A stretch of 64,000 nucleotides of DNA from Absidia repens (taxonomy: Eukaryota; Mucoromycota; Mucoromycetes; Mucorales; Cunninghamellaceae): the NCBI GenBank assembly GCA_002105175.1, contig MCGE01000005.1:930001-994000 (forward strand), written 5' to 3'. The notes beneath the pieces were generated by a model. That model searched no databases. It was not told the DNA's origin and worked only from the letters and a program-made list of their open reading frames with translations. The translations under genes were made by a program, and so were the position numbers. Numbering within the stretch: the first letter of the stretch is position 1; each line of letters opens with the position of its first letter. Positions 46,345-57,581 of this stretch are shown piece after piece.

Positions 46345-49300
46345 CTAACTTCTATCAGCGCTTTCCAATGTCTTGATAATGATCCGCTCTATCGTCTGTG
46401 TCACAAATAAAGAGTAAGAGAAAGAGATCAATACAATACTATAGCGTTTTCAAGTTTATTAATTCGTTTGCCTTTTACCTCCGAGGGCATTGATTCAGGG
46501 GATCGACATCGTAAGTATGCACCGGTAATTACATCCTGTAGAATAGTGCTGACCCATCTAAAATATAAAAAGGACGAATGATGTTGAGTTTAACGCTATT
46601 GCTATAATCATAAGACTTACTTTTCATCCGTTGTATATGACCATAACGTGTGTTGTATATATTCAATGTCGAGTTGGAGTTGTTGATACATATGTTCATC
46701 CACAATTTGCAATAGACGTGTTGTTTCATGGAATGATTTGATGAGAATTCGTACCAGTCCTCCACATATACCGAGAGGCGAAGGATCAACACGACGGTAA
46801 ACATCCACACGATCAGCAAATAATTTGTCGATATTGTTAAACATATTGAAGGTCATGTCATTCCCATCACTACCATCAAGTTTCGCTCCCATCCTTCCCA
46901 GGCCACCAGTGCTACTGTTGCCATTACCCATTGGAGTGCCGACGTTGTAATTGTTTCCTATTTGAGTTGAGTCCATACCACCATTAGTTGCTCCAATACT
47001 TGGAGATGAATGGTCATGTGAGTGGTAGGTATCGTCCCCATTGGTATAGCGATAATCGTATTCGTTGTCCGAAGTGTCCCCCGTTGTTGTCCCGGTGCCT
47101 CCATGTTGCCATGATTCTTCTGCTGACGTCTGTGGAAAGATAGATTGCATGATATGTTCCAGTGATTTAAGTCGACTGAGCATTTTTGGCCATGTTGACG
47201 ATACACTTGTCGGAGGGAGGGAGTAATCCAGTGTATTATAATCAAGGTAACATTGTTGTACATCATTCGAAAGTTGATATCCATCGTGCATCATTTTGTC
47301 ATTGAGGAGTTGCTGTCCAATTGCCAGATAGCGTTCCATTACGAAATTAGCGTCCGTAATCAAAGCTGAATCCATTTGATTGTCAGAAGAAAGGTAGTGA
47401 TGACGGGCTTGCCCATTTTGATTTTGATTTGTAGCAGTATTGAATAGTAAAGCGGATATATCATTGTAAGTCTGGATAACGCCATGGTCTGCAAAGTCAT
47501 AACATAGTCGTGATACCATAAATATTCGTACAGTGGAAGAGTTGGTGGTTTCAGGTAAATTCTATAATCTCGCCGCCCAAAAAAGAAAATTAATACAAAT
47601 CTATAAACCCATTCATATTTCACTCCAATCGTTTGTTTTACCATACCAATAATTGATCAGCCGTTGTCATCCACATCTTTTTCAAGCCAGCTTGAATACG
47701 AGATAAGAATATGCTTTGTTGGTCACCAGTAGCCACTTGAAAACATGCTTGTAAAGGAAGGAAGCAATTTTTCTTCATATGTCGGCCAAACCAAATGGTG
47801 ATATCATCAAGGAAACCGCGCATGACATTGCCGTCCACCACAGACTTGTTGTCTTGATCCAATAAATGCTTTCCAGAGAATTCTTCGATACGACCTTAAA
47901 AGAGAAAGAAAACATTAATACCTATCCATTCTGTCAACGTGGGGATGCTATTGAAACTTACTTTTCATTTCCAAAGATGCTGAGTTCATCAGCGTATCAA
48001 TGATATTGCTCTGCCAAGAAGCTACAAATTCATTAAAACGTTCACCTATCAAAGCCACACTAGATAACGAAGAAACGTTTGTAGATAGAGCTTGTTGTAA
48101 ATCCATCAGATATTGCATATGGTGGAGAGGTTGTGATAAATTTTGTGCTTCGTTTCCCTATTGTTGTGAAAAGAAGGCTGTTAGGATGATGAGAAGTGGG
48201 TGAGTTTTTATTTAACTTACGTCCAATGGGTCAATATGGACATGTGATGCTACCATATCAAATATATGATCGATAAATGGCTGTATATTCTGCAAAAGAT
48301 CCAGTTTCGCACGTTCTTGATCCTATAATTTATCAATAAGAAACAGAATGAGCTAACGTGTCTTTTCTTTTTCTCAAACTTACATGAGAGGGCATAATTA
48401 CTATGGAGCCAGTATCACCCTCGGAATCCCCATTTTTGGTTTTCGACGACAGGAAGAGCGACCGAAAATGATCGACAACATCTTCAAGAGGTAGTATATA
48501 TTGAGTGACTAAAGTTTCTGCATTGTCGGGAGGCACAGTGGTAGATTGGTTTTTCGATATTAATTCAAGTTGCCTACAACCAAAAAAAAAAAAAGAAAAG
48601 AAAAGAAAAAAAGAAAAAAAAGAAAAGCAAATATGATAAATAAACTAGTCATCATCATGTTGTATTTGACAAATAGCAATAAAAATACACTACTTACACC
48701 GTAATATAGGTATTCCAAAGGGGTTCAGGGTCTTCCTTGAGTAGAACTAGTAATTTGGCATATTCATTTACTTTGGAGGTTGAGGCATCTGGTTGTTTCA
48801 ATCCAATCCATAGTTCATCTTTAATCCTGTCCATGATAGAGCAACAATCCTTTTCAATCCCTTTGAATGCTGGCATGTGTTGATAATGATCCAATAGCTT
48901 TCTTGCCCTACTATAGTACTTGACAGCATGGACATAGTGTTTGGAGTTGAGACATTTTTCAAGTCGATTGGGAAGTTCAAATATAAACTGTAGTCGCTGT
49001 AGCTGATTGTGCACATTTCCGAGTTGTTGGATTTTGGTACGATTTGGCTCTAGTGCTTGATTGATGTTGTTGCATTGCTGAGCGATGCCATGAATATTTT
49101 CATTGAGTCGACCCATTTCCGATTCCATACTTTCCACATTGGATTTCATCTGTCAAGTCAAATAGAGGTAAGTACATTGGTCACCTAAATTGACGATGGT
49201 AGTGCCTTTTCGTTACCTTGCGAATTGTATCCGTAGCGCTGATAAATTTGCTGTAGTTTTCGTACACCAAAGTCTTCATATCGCCATCGATTTCACGCAT

Positions 49301-49668
49301 TTCTACGAGTGTAATGAAGAGTATGTAAGCATACATTTCAAACAGAACTTTTATAAGTATATAATCACACATACCACTGATGAGAGTATTATCGTTTTTG
49401 ACAAGTCCACTAAGAGGTTGTTCCTTGACCAGTTTGGCAAAATACTTCAGACCATCAAAAGTAGGGTCATCTAGTTTTCATCATTACAAATAAATGAGTG
49501 CACGGTGTTAGTAAACGCTTTGTGTAGGTTTATACATTCGTCTTCCTTTTCCAAGTTACCTATGTTGAGAGGGTCTGTTCGTTCTTCAATTGCTGGGGAT
49601 AAACCATAGTACTTTTTCAAGATGGAATTTCGTTCGCGTGGTTGTTTTGCTTTGCCAGGACTGTTCAT
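46345..49668 (-). CDS. VPS51: Vps51, subunit of the GARP/EARP tethering complex
   Basis: Tethers endosome-derived vesicles at the trans-Golgi network together with Vps52, Vps53 and Vps54, binding the SNARE Tlg1/syntaxin-6 through its N terminus. Eleven exons encode roughly 850 residues. The N-terminal signature is unmistakable: RERNSILKKYYGL, a DPLNI-D-DPTFDG stretch, KYFAKLVKEQPLSGL, then DGDMKTLVYENYSKFISATD with TIRKMKSNVESMESEMGRLN, joined across introns at ATA-G/AT and TCT-G/AA. A heptad-rich coiled coil follows (IHGIAQQCNNINQALEPNRT). An acidic, Gly/Asn-rich insert occupies the C-terminal third (around DTSDNEYDYRYTNGDDTYH). The start is the ATG at 49666-49668; the frame is open three codons further upstream but without an ATG. 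The last exon is only about 16 codons (TIERIIIKTLESADRS). Confidence 0.93.
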
Positions 49669-50391
49669 AACATTCAACTTGTATGTTCGTGATGGTCGGA
49701 ATTAAAAAAGAGTAATTATGATACAGGTAAAAGTAATAAAGAGAATGAATAGACCTTTCTTTTTTTATTTTTTATGCTAAAAAAAAGGGTAATTGCAAAA
49801 AGAAAAAAGGAAGATACGAGTGTTTCAAAAAAAAAAAAAAAGGAATTGGCCATTTCAATGAGTGTCATTTTTCAATATCCGCACCGCCTAGGTTCCGCAG
49901 GGTTCCAGTTGTTCTAGCCCGAGTTATGGGGAACTAAAAATCCGTGCCTGTATTCTACTTTCCCTCCTGAGCTAATATTCCACCTAGTTTCAAACATAGC
50001 AACCACATTGGCACCATCCTTAAAGTGATCCTGCCTTTTTTTTTTTGACACCCAAGACGTCTACTTACCAACTTCAAACCCCACCCATTACCCTTTTTCG
50101 TAAATAAAAAGACCCTATCAACCTCCATCAAAAAAATGATTAGGTACTTGAGATGATTGTTTATTTGATTTGATATAAAAATACAAAGATAATAAAGACG
50201 CGTGGAATAAATAAAACGGTAGGAAGGTGATGCAAATATAACTAAAATGTAAATGTAAAGATAAAAAGTGGAGTGGGGAAGATTCAACCAGGAACAACAA
50301 AATGTCAAAAGATATATAGTAAGAATAAAAAAATAAAAAAAGGGGAGAAGCAGGAGGAAGAGAGAATAGGAATGAGGGAATATATTTATTC
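49669..50391. other. Intergenic region between BEM1 (3' end) and VPS51 (5' end)
   Basis: 723 bp. Contains VPS51 upstream sequence and the BEM1 3' flank. An A run stands at 49830-49843. No gene seen. Confidence 0.4.
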
Positions 50392-51016
50392 CTAAATATC
50401 TTCAGCATAAACAGTCAATTTCCCAACCTTGATAGACATTGCAAAGGCGTCTTCCATATCCAATTCAGTTTCCAAAGGAAGTCGATCTTTACTTGATTCA
50501 GCCTTGTATTCCAAGTGGACCTCGGCACCGAGTCGATCATTGATTTTTGATTTTAAAGCGTCCAGCGTGCTAGTGATTGGTACCTTGATGGCAATGATGT
50601 CGTCCTTATGCATGATCTTGACTTTGATAGTACCAGAGCTACCTATGTTGCTGCTTTGCGTCGTTTGTGCCGTCATGGGTTGCGATTCTTCCAAGAAGGG
50701 TGTGGATACATTCGTGGTAGTGGTTTCTAGTTGATGAATATTATTGGTGCTGCCGTTGTTACTGTTAACTCGAGGATCCTGATCCGTTTCCACATCACCT
50801 TCATGAATGCCAAAAAGTTGATTTTGTACAAGAGAGCATTCTGATAAATATGCGGGCAAGTTCAACAATTCCTGGCAATATTTGTCCAAATCGTTTTGTC
50901 GCTCAGCTAAAAAAATAATAATAGAAACCAAAAGTGAATGAGTTATCCAGTATCACTTCCACTATCACCTACATGCCAACTAATAGCCAATCACACCACT
51001 ATTTCTCTCTCTCTCT

Positions 51017-51069
<53 letters not shown>

Positions 51070-52647
51070 TGTCACTTCTTCATCCACATGTGTCATGGGC
51101 CCAGGCATATATGGTAATATCCGTTCACGATCTTCCTTCCCAGCTTCGTTCGGAAATTCATGGAGTAAATTGATTTGGAAGTCATAAAAATCTATAATGA
51201 AATTATAAAAAAAAAAAAAAAAAAACATTAGTTTCCACTTGTTTCAAACCCACGGGCTATATATACGTTCCCGTCCCCTCCGGGTTTGTAATTTTACCTT
51301 CATATAATCGATAGAGCACTCGGTGTTTACCGTTGTTGAGATGAGCATAGACAATAAACCAAAATTGATCGCCTTCTAGAATATAAGAGTCCATGTATGC
51401 AGAGATCACCAAAGCTTCACTATTTACGGTTGATGCACGTGTTGTTGATCCATTTTCCAAAGTATCCGGTTGCAGAGGTAAATCAAAATAATCACCTTGT
51501 GGTTGACTTTGGTATGAATTCATTTGCTGGTGATTATATTGTTGTTGTTGTTGCTGCTGCTGTTGTTGTTGACGGTGATGTGTTGAATGTCCAGACGAAA
51601 GAGAAGATGTTGATGAAGATAAAGAGGCCGTGTGTCCAGCACCATTCTTATCATTTAGCGAGAGACTTGTTGCTTCATAGCCTTGTGTCAGTTTTTTCCA
51701 TTCTTCCACCTTGGGAATAGGAGCAGCAGAGGTTTGCATCAAGTCACCCACATTATTGATTGTCTGTCCAGTCACTGCATCCCTGATTTCGACAAAGGAC
51801 ACGGGAATCAAGCCAGGCCCACCTAGGCGTCCAATAGGTTTGGCCACAAACCATTCCAAATTCGATTGAGCAATCACAATGATAGGTTCTCCAGCCTTTG
51901 CATCCAATTCATCCGATCGCTCAGCTCGGAAATCATACAAGACAATGCCGTACAATGGTTGAATTTTCTTGCTGGTGCCTATAAACAGCCCCCCCAAAAA
52001 ACATCATCCATTCCGATAACAAAAAAGGCAAAGTAATTATTATATATAAGTAAGGGGTTGAGCTTTGGGGGAGAGGGGAGGATGCACTTGTCCAAATATA
52101 CGATTTTTCTTCTCTACATACCTTGTTGAGTATCATCTTCAAAAGTAGAATCCATTCGCTGTTGTTGTAGTAGTAGTTGTTGTTGTTGTTGCTGCTGCTG
52201 CTGTTGCTGCTGCTGTTCTTGTGATTTCAATAGTTGTTGATTTTGGTATTGTTGTTGACCATATGCGACGGCAGATGCAGCAGTAGTTGCAGCAGCAAGA
52301 GGAGGAGTGGGTTCGTTACTGTTGCGTTCGTTTTTTTCCAAGACTTGAAAGTAAGACACAGGGACGACACCACGAGAGTTTGATACAGGGTTGCAAGCTT
52401 CGTACCAATGGGTGTCATTTTCCCTTCCAATGACATGAAAAAAGTCACCACGAGCAAAGGATAATTCAAGAGGACTTTGAGACTGATAATCGTATAGTGC
52501 TTTGATGACTTTTTTGGGTGTCGCGATTGCTGCAGGCTTCTGAGTGGTAGGAAGGCTGACTGGTGTTGATATCTTATTTTTTACTACAGAGAGTCGTGCC
52601 GATCTAAGGCTTTTTGGCGGTTTGACCTTTTCTTTGGTGTGAATCAT
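50392..52647 (-). CDS. BEM1: Bem1/Scd2-type polarity scaffold (SH3-SH3-PX-PB1)
   Basis: Scaffold that ties the Cdc42 exchange factor Cdc24 (via PB1) to PAK kinases at sites of polarised growth. Four exons (52647-52122, 51978-51298, 51191-51069, 50906-50392) give 614 residues. Domains in order: SH3-1 at about 46-104 (KALYDYQSQSPLELSFARGD), SH3-2 at about 184-241 (YDFRAERSDELDAKAGEPI), PX at about 360-460 (HRVLYRLYEG with FYDFQINLLHEFPNEAG) and PB1 at 536-612 (TIKVKIMHKDD with DMEDAFAMSIKVGKL). The PB1 end has the acidic patch expected for pairing with the Cdc24 PB1. Gln tracts at about 144-163 and about 320-332 extend the linkers. p67phox-type proteins share parts of this architecture, but the order SH3-SH3-PX-PB1 is Bem1. 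The PX domain is split by two introns; one contains a T run of about 45. Confidence 0.95.
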
Positions 52648-52671
52648 CGTTACTTCAAATAAAAAATGTAA

Positions 52672-52712
<41 letters not shown>

Positions 52713-53075
52713 GAACAAAAACACCTGTAATTCATTGAATTTGCGGCTTCAATGGATTTAATCCCCGCAACATAGCTCTTTTTTGTCAGTTTCCAGTCGC
52801 AATATATAATACTTTTATATTTTGAGATGAGTGTAATATACATAAGATGCAGAATTTTGTAGTGTATTGTACCTGCCTCGTATCCAGTCTTAACTCTCTT
52901 GTTACGCTTCCTTATCATAGATTCATTTTTGCTAACTTAAAAATTTCCCCCGTTCCAACCTCAATTTCTCCCTTAACCAATTATGTTGTACCTAGATTGA
53001 AAAAATTTAAATGCCGTCAACTGCAATTTCTTTCTTGTTGGTGGCTTCACCTACATAAAAAAAAAACGGAATTTT

Positions 53076-53106
<31 letters not shown>

Positions 53107-53126
53107 CGATCACTTTTTACTACACC
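52648..53126. promoter_or_regulatory. Divergent region between BEM1 and IMP3
   Basis: 479 bp between divergent ATGs, with A and T runs next to each start (52675-52698, 53082-53106). It must hold both promoters; no specific site is claimed. Confidence 0.4.
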
Positions 53127-53838
53127 ATGCGACAACTAAAGCATCACGAACAAAAATTATTGAAGAAAGTGGACTTCCTTCAATGGAAGAAAGATGACTC
53201 GATCCGTGAAATTAAAGTTATTCGACGTTATCACCTTCAAAAGCGGGAAGACTATCACAAGTACGTTAATATCATTTTTTCTGACATGAATTTTTTGATG
53301 CTTAACTCAACTTGCTATATAAAATATATATTCTAGATACAACAAAATAGCTGGTAGTATCAAGCAACTTGCCAATCGTATTTCGTTACTGGACTCTCGC
53401 GATCCTTTCCGGGCAACACAAGAAAAAGCGCTTTTGGACAAACTTTATAGTATGGGGATCATTTCGTCCACCAGTAAATTCAGTGATTGCAACAAAGTAA
53501 CTGTCTCAACCTTCTGTCGAAGACGTTTACCTATTGTTATGTGCCGATTGAAAATGGCGGAAACGGTCAAGGAAGCGGTTACTTTTGTGGAGCAAGGTCA
53601 TATTCGTGTAGGTCCTCAAACTATTACTGATCCTGCTTTTTTGGTGAATCGTACTATGGAAGACTTTGTTACCTGGGTGGATACCTCCAAGATCAAACGA
53701 AAGATTCTCAAGTATAACGACAAGGTAAACCATGGTTTTCTTCTTAATAGATGCATATTATATATATATATATATATATACTGAACTTCCTCCTTTTTTC
53801 TTTTTTTTTTATAGTTGGACGACTTCGACTTACTGTAG
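53127..53838 (+). CDS. IMP3: U3 snoRNP protein Imp3 (small-subunit processome)
   Basis: Binds U3 snoRNA and promotes its pairing with pre-18S rRNA in the nucleolus, together with Mpp10 and Imp4. Three exons (53127-53260, 53337-53724, 53815-53838) give 181 residues, as in other fungi. Blocks: [59 protein letters not shown], and an S4 RNA-binding domain at about residues 105-170 ([38 protein letters not shown]). The last exon encodes only LDDFDLL plus stop. S4 proteins such as Rps9 are related, but the N-terminal half is Imp3-specific. The second intron contains a (TA)n stretch. Confidence 0.96.
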
Positions 53839-54366
53839 ACGTTATTATGAGTATCAGCCGTCGATCAAATCCCCAACTTTTTCGTTTTATGTGTTTGCAT
53901 TTATGATTATATCTTACCCCTTCCTTTCTTCTGTATTTTAGTCATCGTTTTTCTCCCCACATCCATTTGTCAGTCATACTTCATTTTTTCTCCAATTTTT
54001 TTCTTCATCATTCATTTTATTCTATTCAATAAAAATATACTATACAAATACAACCAGTATATACAATGACTCTCCCTGTTAATCAGTATTCTCTTTAGCC
54101 AATTAGGCTTAACTCATGCTTCAATATCTTTTATTCATCATCAATCATTTTATATCAAATAAATAAAAAATCGATTGCCTATCATTTCAAACATTCCAAT
54201 TCATAGTTTGATATCCCTTTGCTTTAAGATTCAACATATTTTGTTTTGTAGTCATACTATACATCATTTCAATTTTTTTTTTATTCAATATCAGTCAAAG
54301 TCTATCCTACAAATACAAGTAATAATATTTTCAGTATCAATAAAACTAACTAGCTATAGCTAAAAA
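53839..54366. other. Convergent 3' regions of IMP3 and the SETD9-like gene
   Basis: 528 bp between convergent stop codons, strongly AT-rich, with several AATAAA words (for example 54029 and 54159). No gene seen. Confidence 0.45.
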
Positions 54367-55520
54367 CTAAAATGCGTCCATATAGGTAGATAAAACTTCT
54401 TCATTATCAATATCACGAAGAGCAACCAACGCGACAACTCTGGTGGAATTAGTGAATGGATCCATATTGCACCAATAGATATTAGGTATCCATTGCCGTA
54501 AATACCGAGGGAAATCCATTGGAAGGTCTATTTCTTGATAATATACTACGAAATTCGACCCATAAAAAACAGATCAAAGATGTGTCTGTCACCATGTATG
54601 CTTGTTTTTGAATTATTCTGCCTTACCATTTGCTGGGTAATTTTTTGTGCCATTATTGACGATTTGTCCAATAGCCAATGGGTTCCTATATGCAATGAAT
54701 TTAATTACGATGAAATAGCATAGGCATCGTTCTTTTACCTTGGTACGTCAGTCATCCATGTCATGTCACTGATTTGTGTAGCTCCAGGCCAGTTTTCTCG
54801 ATGATATAAAGATCGATGAATATAACCTGATAAACCTATTCACCACCAACCAGCCAGCGTATTATACATAATAAAATGTGAACAACCAACTTCAGACGCA
54901 CTCATCCAACACCAACTATCCCTAGTATGTTCCATATATCTTATGATTACCTGTCAATTTGCCATCAATATATACCCCATCGTAACATTTCAATATATAT
55001 TGATTCGCGAGACTTGCAAATAGTAAAGGTTCGGAAGGTAAATACACGGTGCCTGAAAAAAAATGATATTCAAGTGTTAGATTACGATGCTGTACGACTG
55101 GGGTGCCCTGCTACTACTACTACAGCTCCATGTTGTTGATTCGTTTTACCTGGGTATAGACAAACCACCTGTCCTGACTTGCAAGAACCTTTTAGAAAAA
55201 CACCAGTACCTACAGGGAAAACGAAGCATGGAAACTTTAGCTTGTCTTCGCGATCTATGTCTACATATGATGTATTACTTGCCTGCATTCTGTAGAAAGG
55301 AAGGTTTCTTGTAAACCATAAACCCAAGTTTGTTTTGTATCAGACTGAGTCGATCAGGGTGGCTGGTTAGAGAACTATCGTGTATCCTTTGTAACAAATG
55401 TTCAATCGATCTAGCATCATGTAATACTGCTGCTTGTTTCTGTCGACATGCTAATGTTGGAAGAGGCGTCACTTTTTTCAATGAACCAGCAGTGCGTATT
55501 GATTGTATAGCTAACCTCAA
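54367..55520 (-). CDS. SETD9-like SET-domain protein (5' end uncertain)
   Basis: Putative SAM-dependent lysine methyltransferase of the poorly studied SETD9 family, with unknown substrate. Exons from the 3' end are 54367-54545, 54627-54685, 54739-54835, 54951-55052, 55150-55209 and a 5' exon ending at 55283. SET blocks are GTGVFLKG, VVCLYPGTVY, ANQYILKCYDGVYIDG, NPLAIGQIVNNG (the N-x-x-x cofactor motif region) and VVALVALRDIDNEEVLSTYM. Block order and spacing follow animal SETD9, including YHRENWPGATQISDMTW. The 5' end is unresolved: the frame runs open through RLAIQSIRTAGSLKK at 55520 without an ATG. A candidate first exon starts at 55672 (MKNYLR) and may splice over a poly-T tract. The intron at 55282-55210 starts with GC instead of GT. 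Identity is good, the start poor. Confidence 0.8.
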
Positions 55521-55860
55521 AGCCTGGTATGGGTAACTTGAGGGTTGGCAGACAAAAAAAAAAAAAAAAAAAAAGGGGGAAACAATATGAGTAAATTGAA
55601 CGCACGGAAGAAGTGGAGGGGTGCGCGACAGTTAATATGTTTTATTTACAAACGTCTCAGATAATTTTTCATTTTGGGAATAAAGAGTGGAGATAAATAA
55701 TAATAGAAAATATAGTATATATATATATAGTCATTTGATTTATTGCGGATAAAAATATAAAAAAGTAGAAAGAATAAAAAGAATGAATTGTGATCACTAA
55801 TAACTAACTAACTAATTCATGTATTAACATAAGCTAACACTAAACTACCAGGAACCTTGT
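55521..55860. other. Region between the SR-protein stop and the conserved part of the SETD9-like gene
   Basis: Contains a 22-nt A run (55554-55574), the possible first exon of the SETD9-like gene at about 55657-55672, and AT-rich 3' flank of the SR gene. Otherwise nothing recognised. Confidence 0.35.
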
Positions 55861-57385
55861 TTAATCCCTACATTGACCAAATAAGTTGAGATTAGATACG
55901 GTATATCGCAAGTTTCCGTTTTGCTATTATTTTTTTATTTTATTTTTTTTACCTTTCATCAGAAGCAGGTTCAGGGGAGTGGTAGCCACGGCTATCAGGG
56001 ACATGCTACGACGAGCATCTCTGTCAACAGAAGCGGCACGTTCAACAGGGGAGCGAGATCGAGAAGGCGAGCGTGAAGAACGTCGAGGAGATCGACTACG
56101 TGAACGAGGACTGGCAGAGCGCGAGCGAGAAGGAGATCGGCTTCGAGAGCGTCTAGAGCTACGACGAGGAGAGCGGCTACGAGAGGGAGAGCGACTACGA
56201 GAATGACGAGAGCGTTCACGATGATACTAGAAAAATCAATTTCAAGAAAGTCAATTTAATTATGCATTCATTTTCCAATATATCATCATCATTCAACTTA
56301 CCAAGCGTAAAGTAATTCGTTGACCATTCAGTTCACGGCCATCCATTTTCTTCAAAGCGTATTCCATATCAGCACGGTCAGCAAAGTCCACAACACTAAA
56401 TATAATAATAATAATCAAAATTAAATCATCATCATTCATTGATCATGTCCCATTCATTATATGAACTTACCCTTCACCAGCACGAGGTTTACCAACATCA
56501 GCATAAAGAATTTCACCAGCTTTGCGCATCATATCCTTGAGATCCTATTGGTTTTTTTTTTTGTAAGAGGAAGAGGAAGTGAAGAAGGTAAGCATTGCGG
56601 ACAAAAGAGGCATAAAGAGAAGTATAGAGAAGAGAGAGAGAGAGAGAAGATGGTAGCCATGATTATAATGAAAAGTAATAATAAAAAAAAGTCCCACAGT
56701 TCAATGTCCAATCAGAAAAACTGCAACCCCAAAAAACGTCATCATCAAACCAGTACGCAAAAAAAGTGATCGAAGATATGGCAACAAAACATACACACAC
56801 CACCAAAAGCGCCCCCTCTTTTTTTGATAGCCAGTATACCCAACCAGATAGTATAGTACTTAAGGAGATGTAGAGGGAAGTGGAAGAAGATATAGAAGAG
56901 ACAAAGAAGACAAACGTACCTGCCAGTTGGTTCCAGGAGCAACATTTTCAACAACCAATCGATAACGAGAGGTAGAGCGACGAGGACGACTAATAATTAA
57001 AGAAACAAAGGTTTAAACGTACAGGCTAAAAGTTATTGATATATTCTAATATTACCGTTCATCACGACGACGATCAGGACCGTCTTCACGAGAGCGACGA
57101 GCACCACGAGCAATTTCTACAATAAGCCTATAAGAAATGAACCAAATGTCAGTCTTAAGTGGGTACTAGCAACAATACCTTTACTTACCTTTCACCAAGG
57201 AAGGACTTGCCATGGAAGTCATAAACAACATCCTTGGCATCTCTAGCACTTTTAAATTCAACAAACCCAAAGCCAGACTTGACATTGACTTCACGAATTT
57301 CACCATAGTTCTTGAATAAGCGTTCCAAGTCACGAGATCTAGCATCTCTGGCAAGATGACCAATGTATACTCTTGTTGAAGACAT
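55861..57385 (-). CDS. SR splicing factor, two RRMs and an RS tail (Srp2/SRSF-like), apparent frameshift in the tail
   Basis: Nuclear pre-mRNA splicing regulator. The start at 57383-57385 gives MSSTRVYIGHLARDARSRD; RRM1 RNP motifs are VYIGHL and SGFGFVEF. A short basic linker (RRSREDGPDRRRDER) leads to RRM2 (YRLVVENVAPGTNWQDLKDM, the pseudo-RRM type seen in SRSF1-like proteins, then VVDFADRADMEYALKKMDG). An RS domain follows (SRSRSPSRSRSPRRSSRRSR). The coding joins are in phase through the RS exon, but at about 56005-56010 the frame breaks. The RS frame runs into an unlikely hydrophobic tail, while the next frame reads PDSRGYHSPEPASDE and then splices to a seven-base last exon ending at 55861. 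One missing C in a CCC run would explain this. The intron at 56545-56919 is 375 nt, far longer than its neighbours. Confidence 0.85.
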
Positions 57386-57581
57386 ACTGTGATAATAAAA
57401 TAAAGAGTAAGTAAAGAAAGAAAAAATACAATTTTCATTGGTTGTCCAAATTAAACCCAAGCCACTTTTGAATTCCCTCTTTGCTCGTCTAAATTTAGAC
57501 CGCGTGCGGATTGACCCAGTGCTTTAATTCGTTTTGCTCTTTCTTTCTTTTTTCACTTCTCTTTCCCTTAACGTTCAATAC
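57386..57581. promoter_or_regulatory. Divergent promoter region between the SR-protein and SWIM-RING genes
   Basis: 196 bp between divergent ATGs. A CCGCGTGCGGAT word stands near the middle and pyrimidine-rich DNA precedes the SWIM-RING start. No factor is assigned. Confidence 0.35.

Noticed and set aside
55886..56206. 106-codon plus-strand frame rich in Arg/Glu
   Set aside because: It is the antisense shadow of the RS domain.
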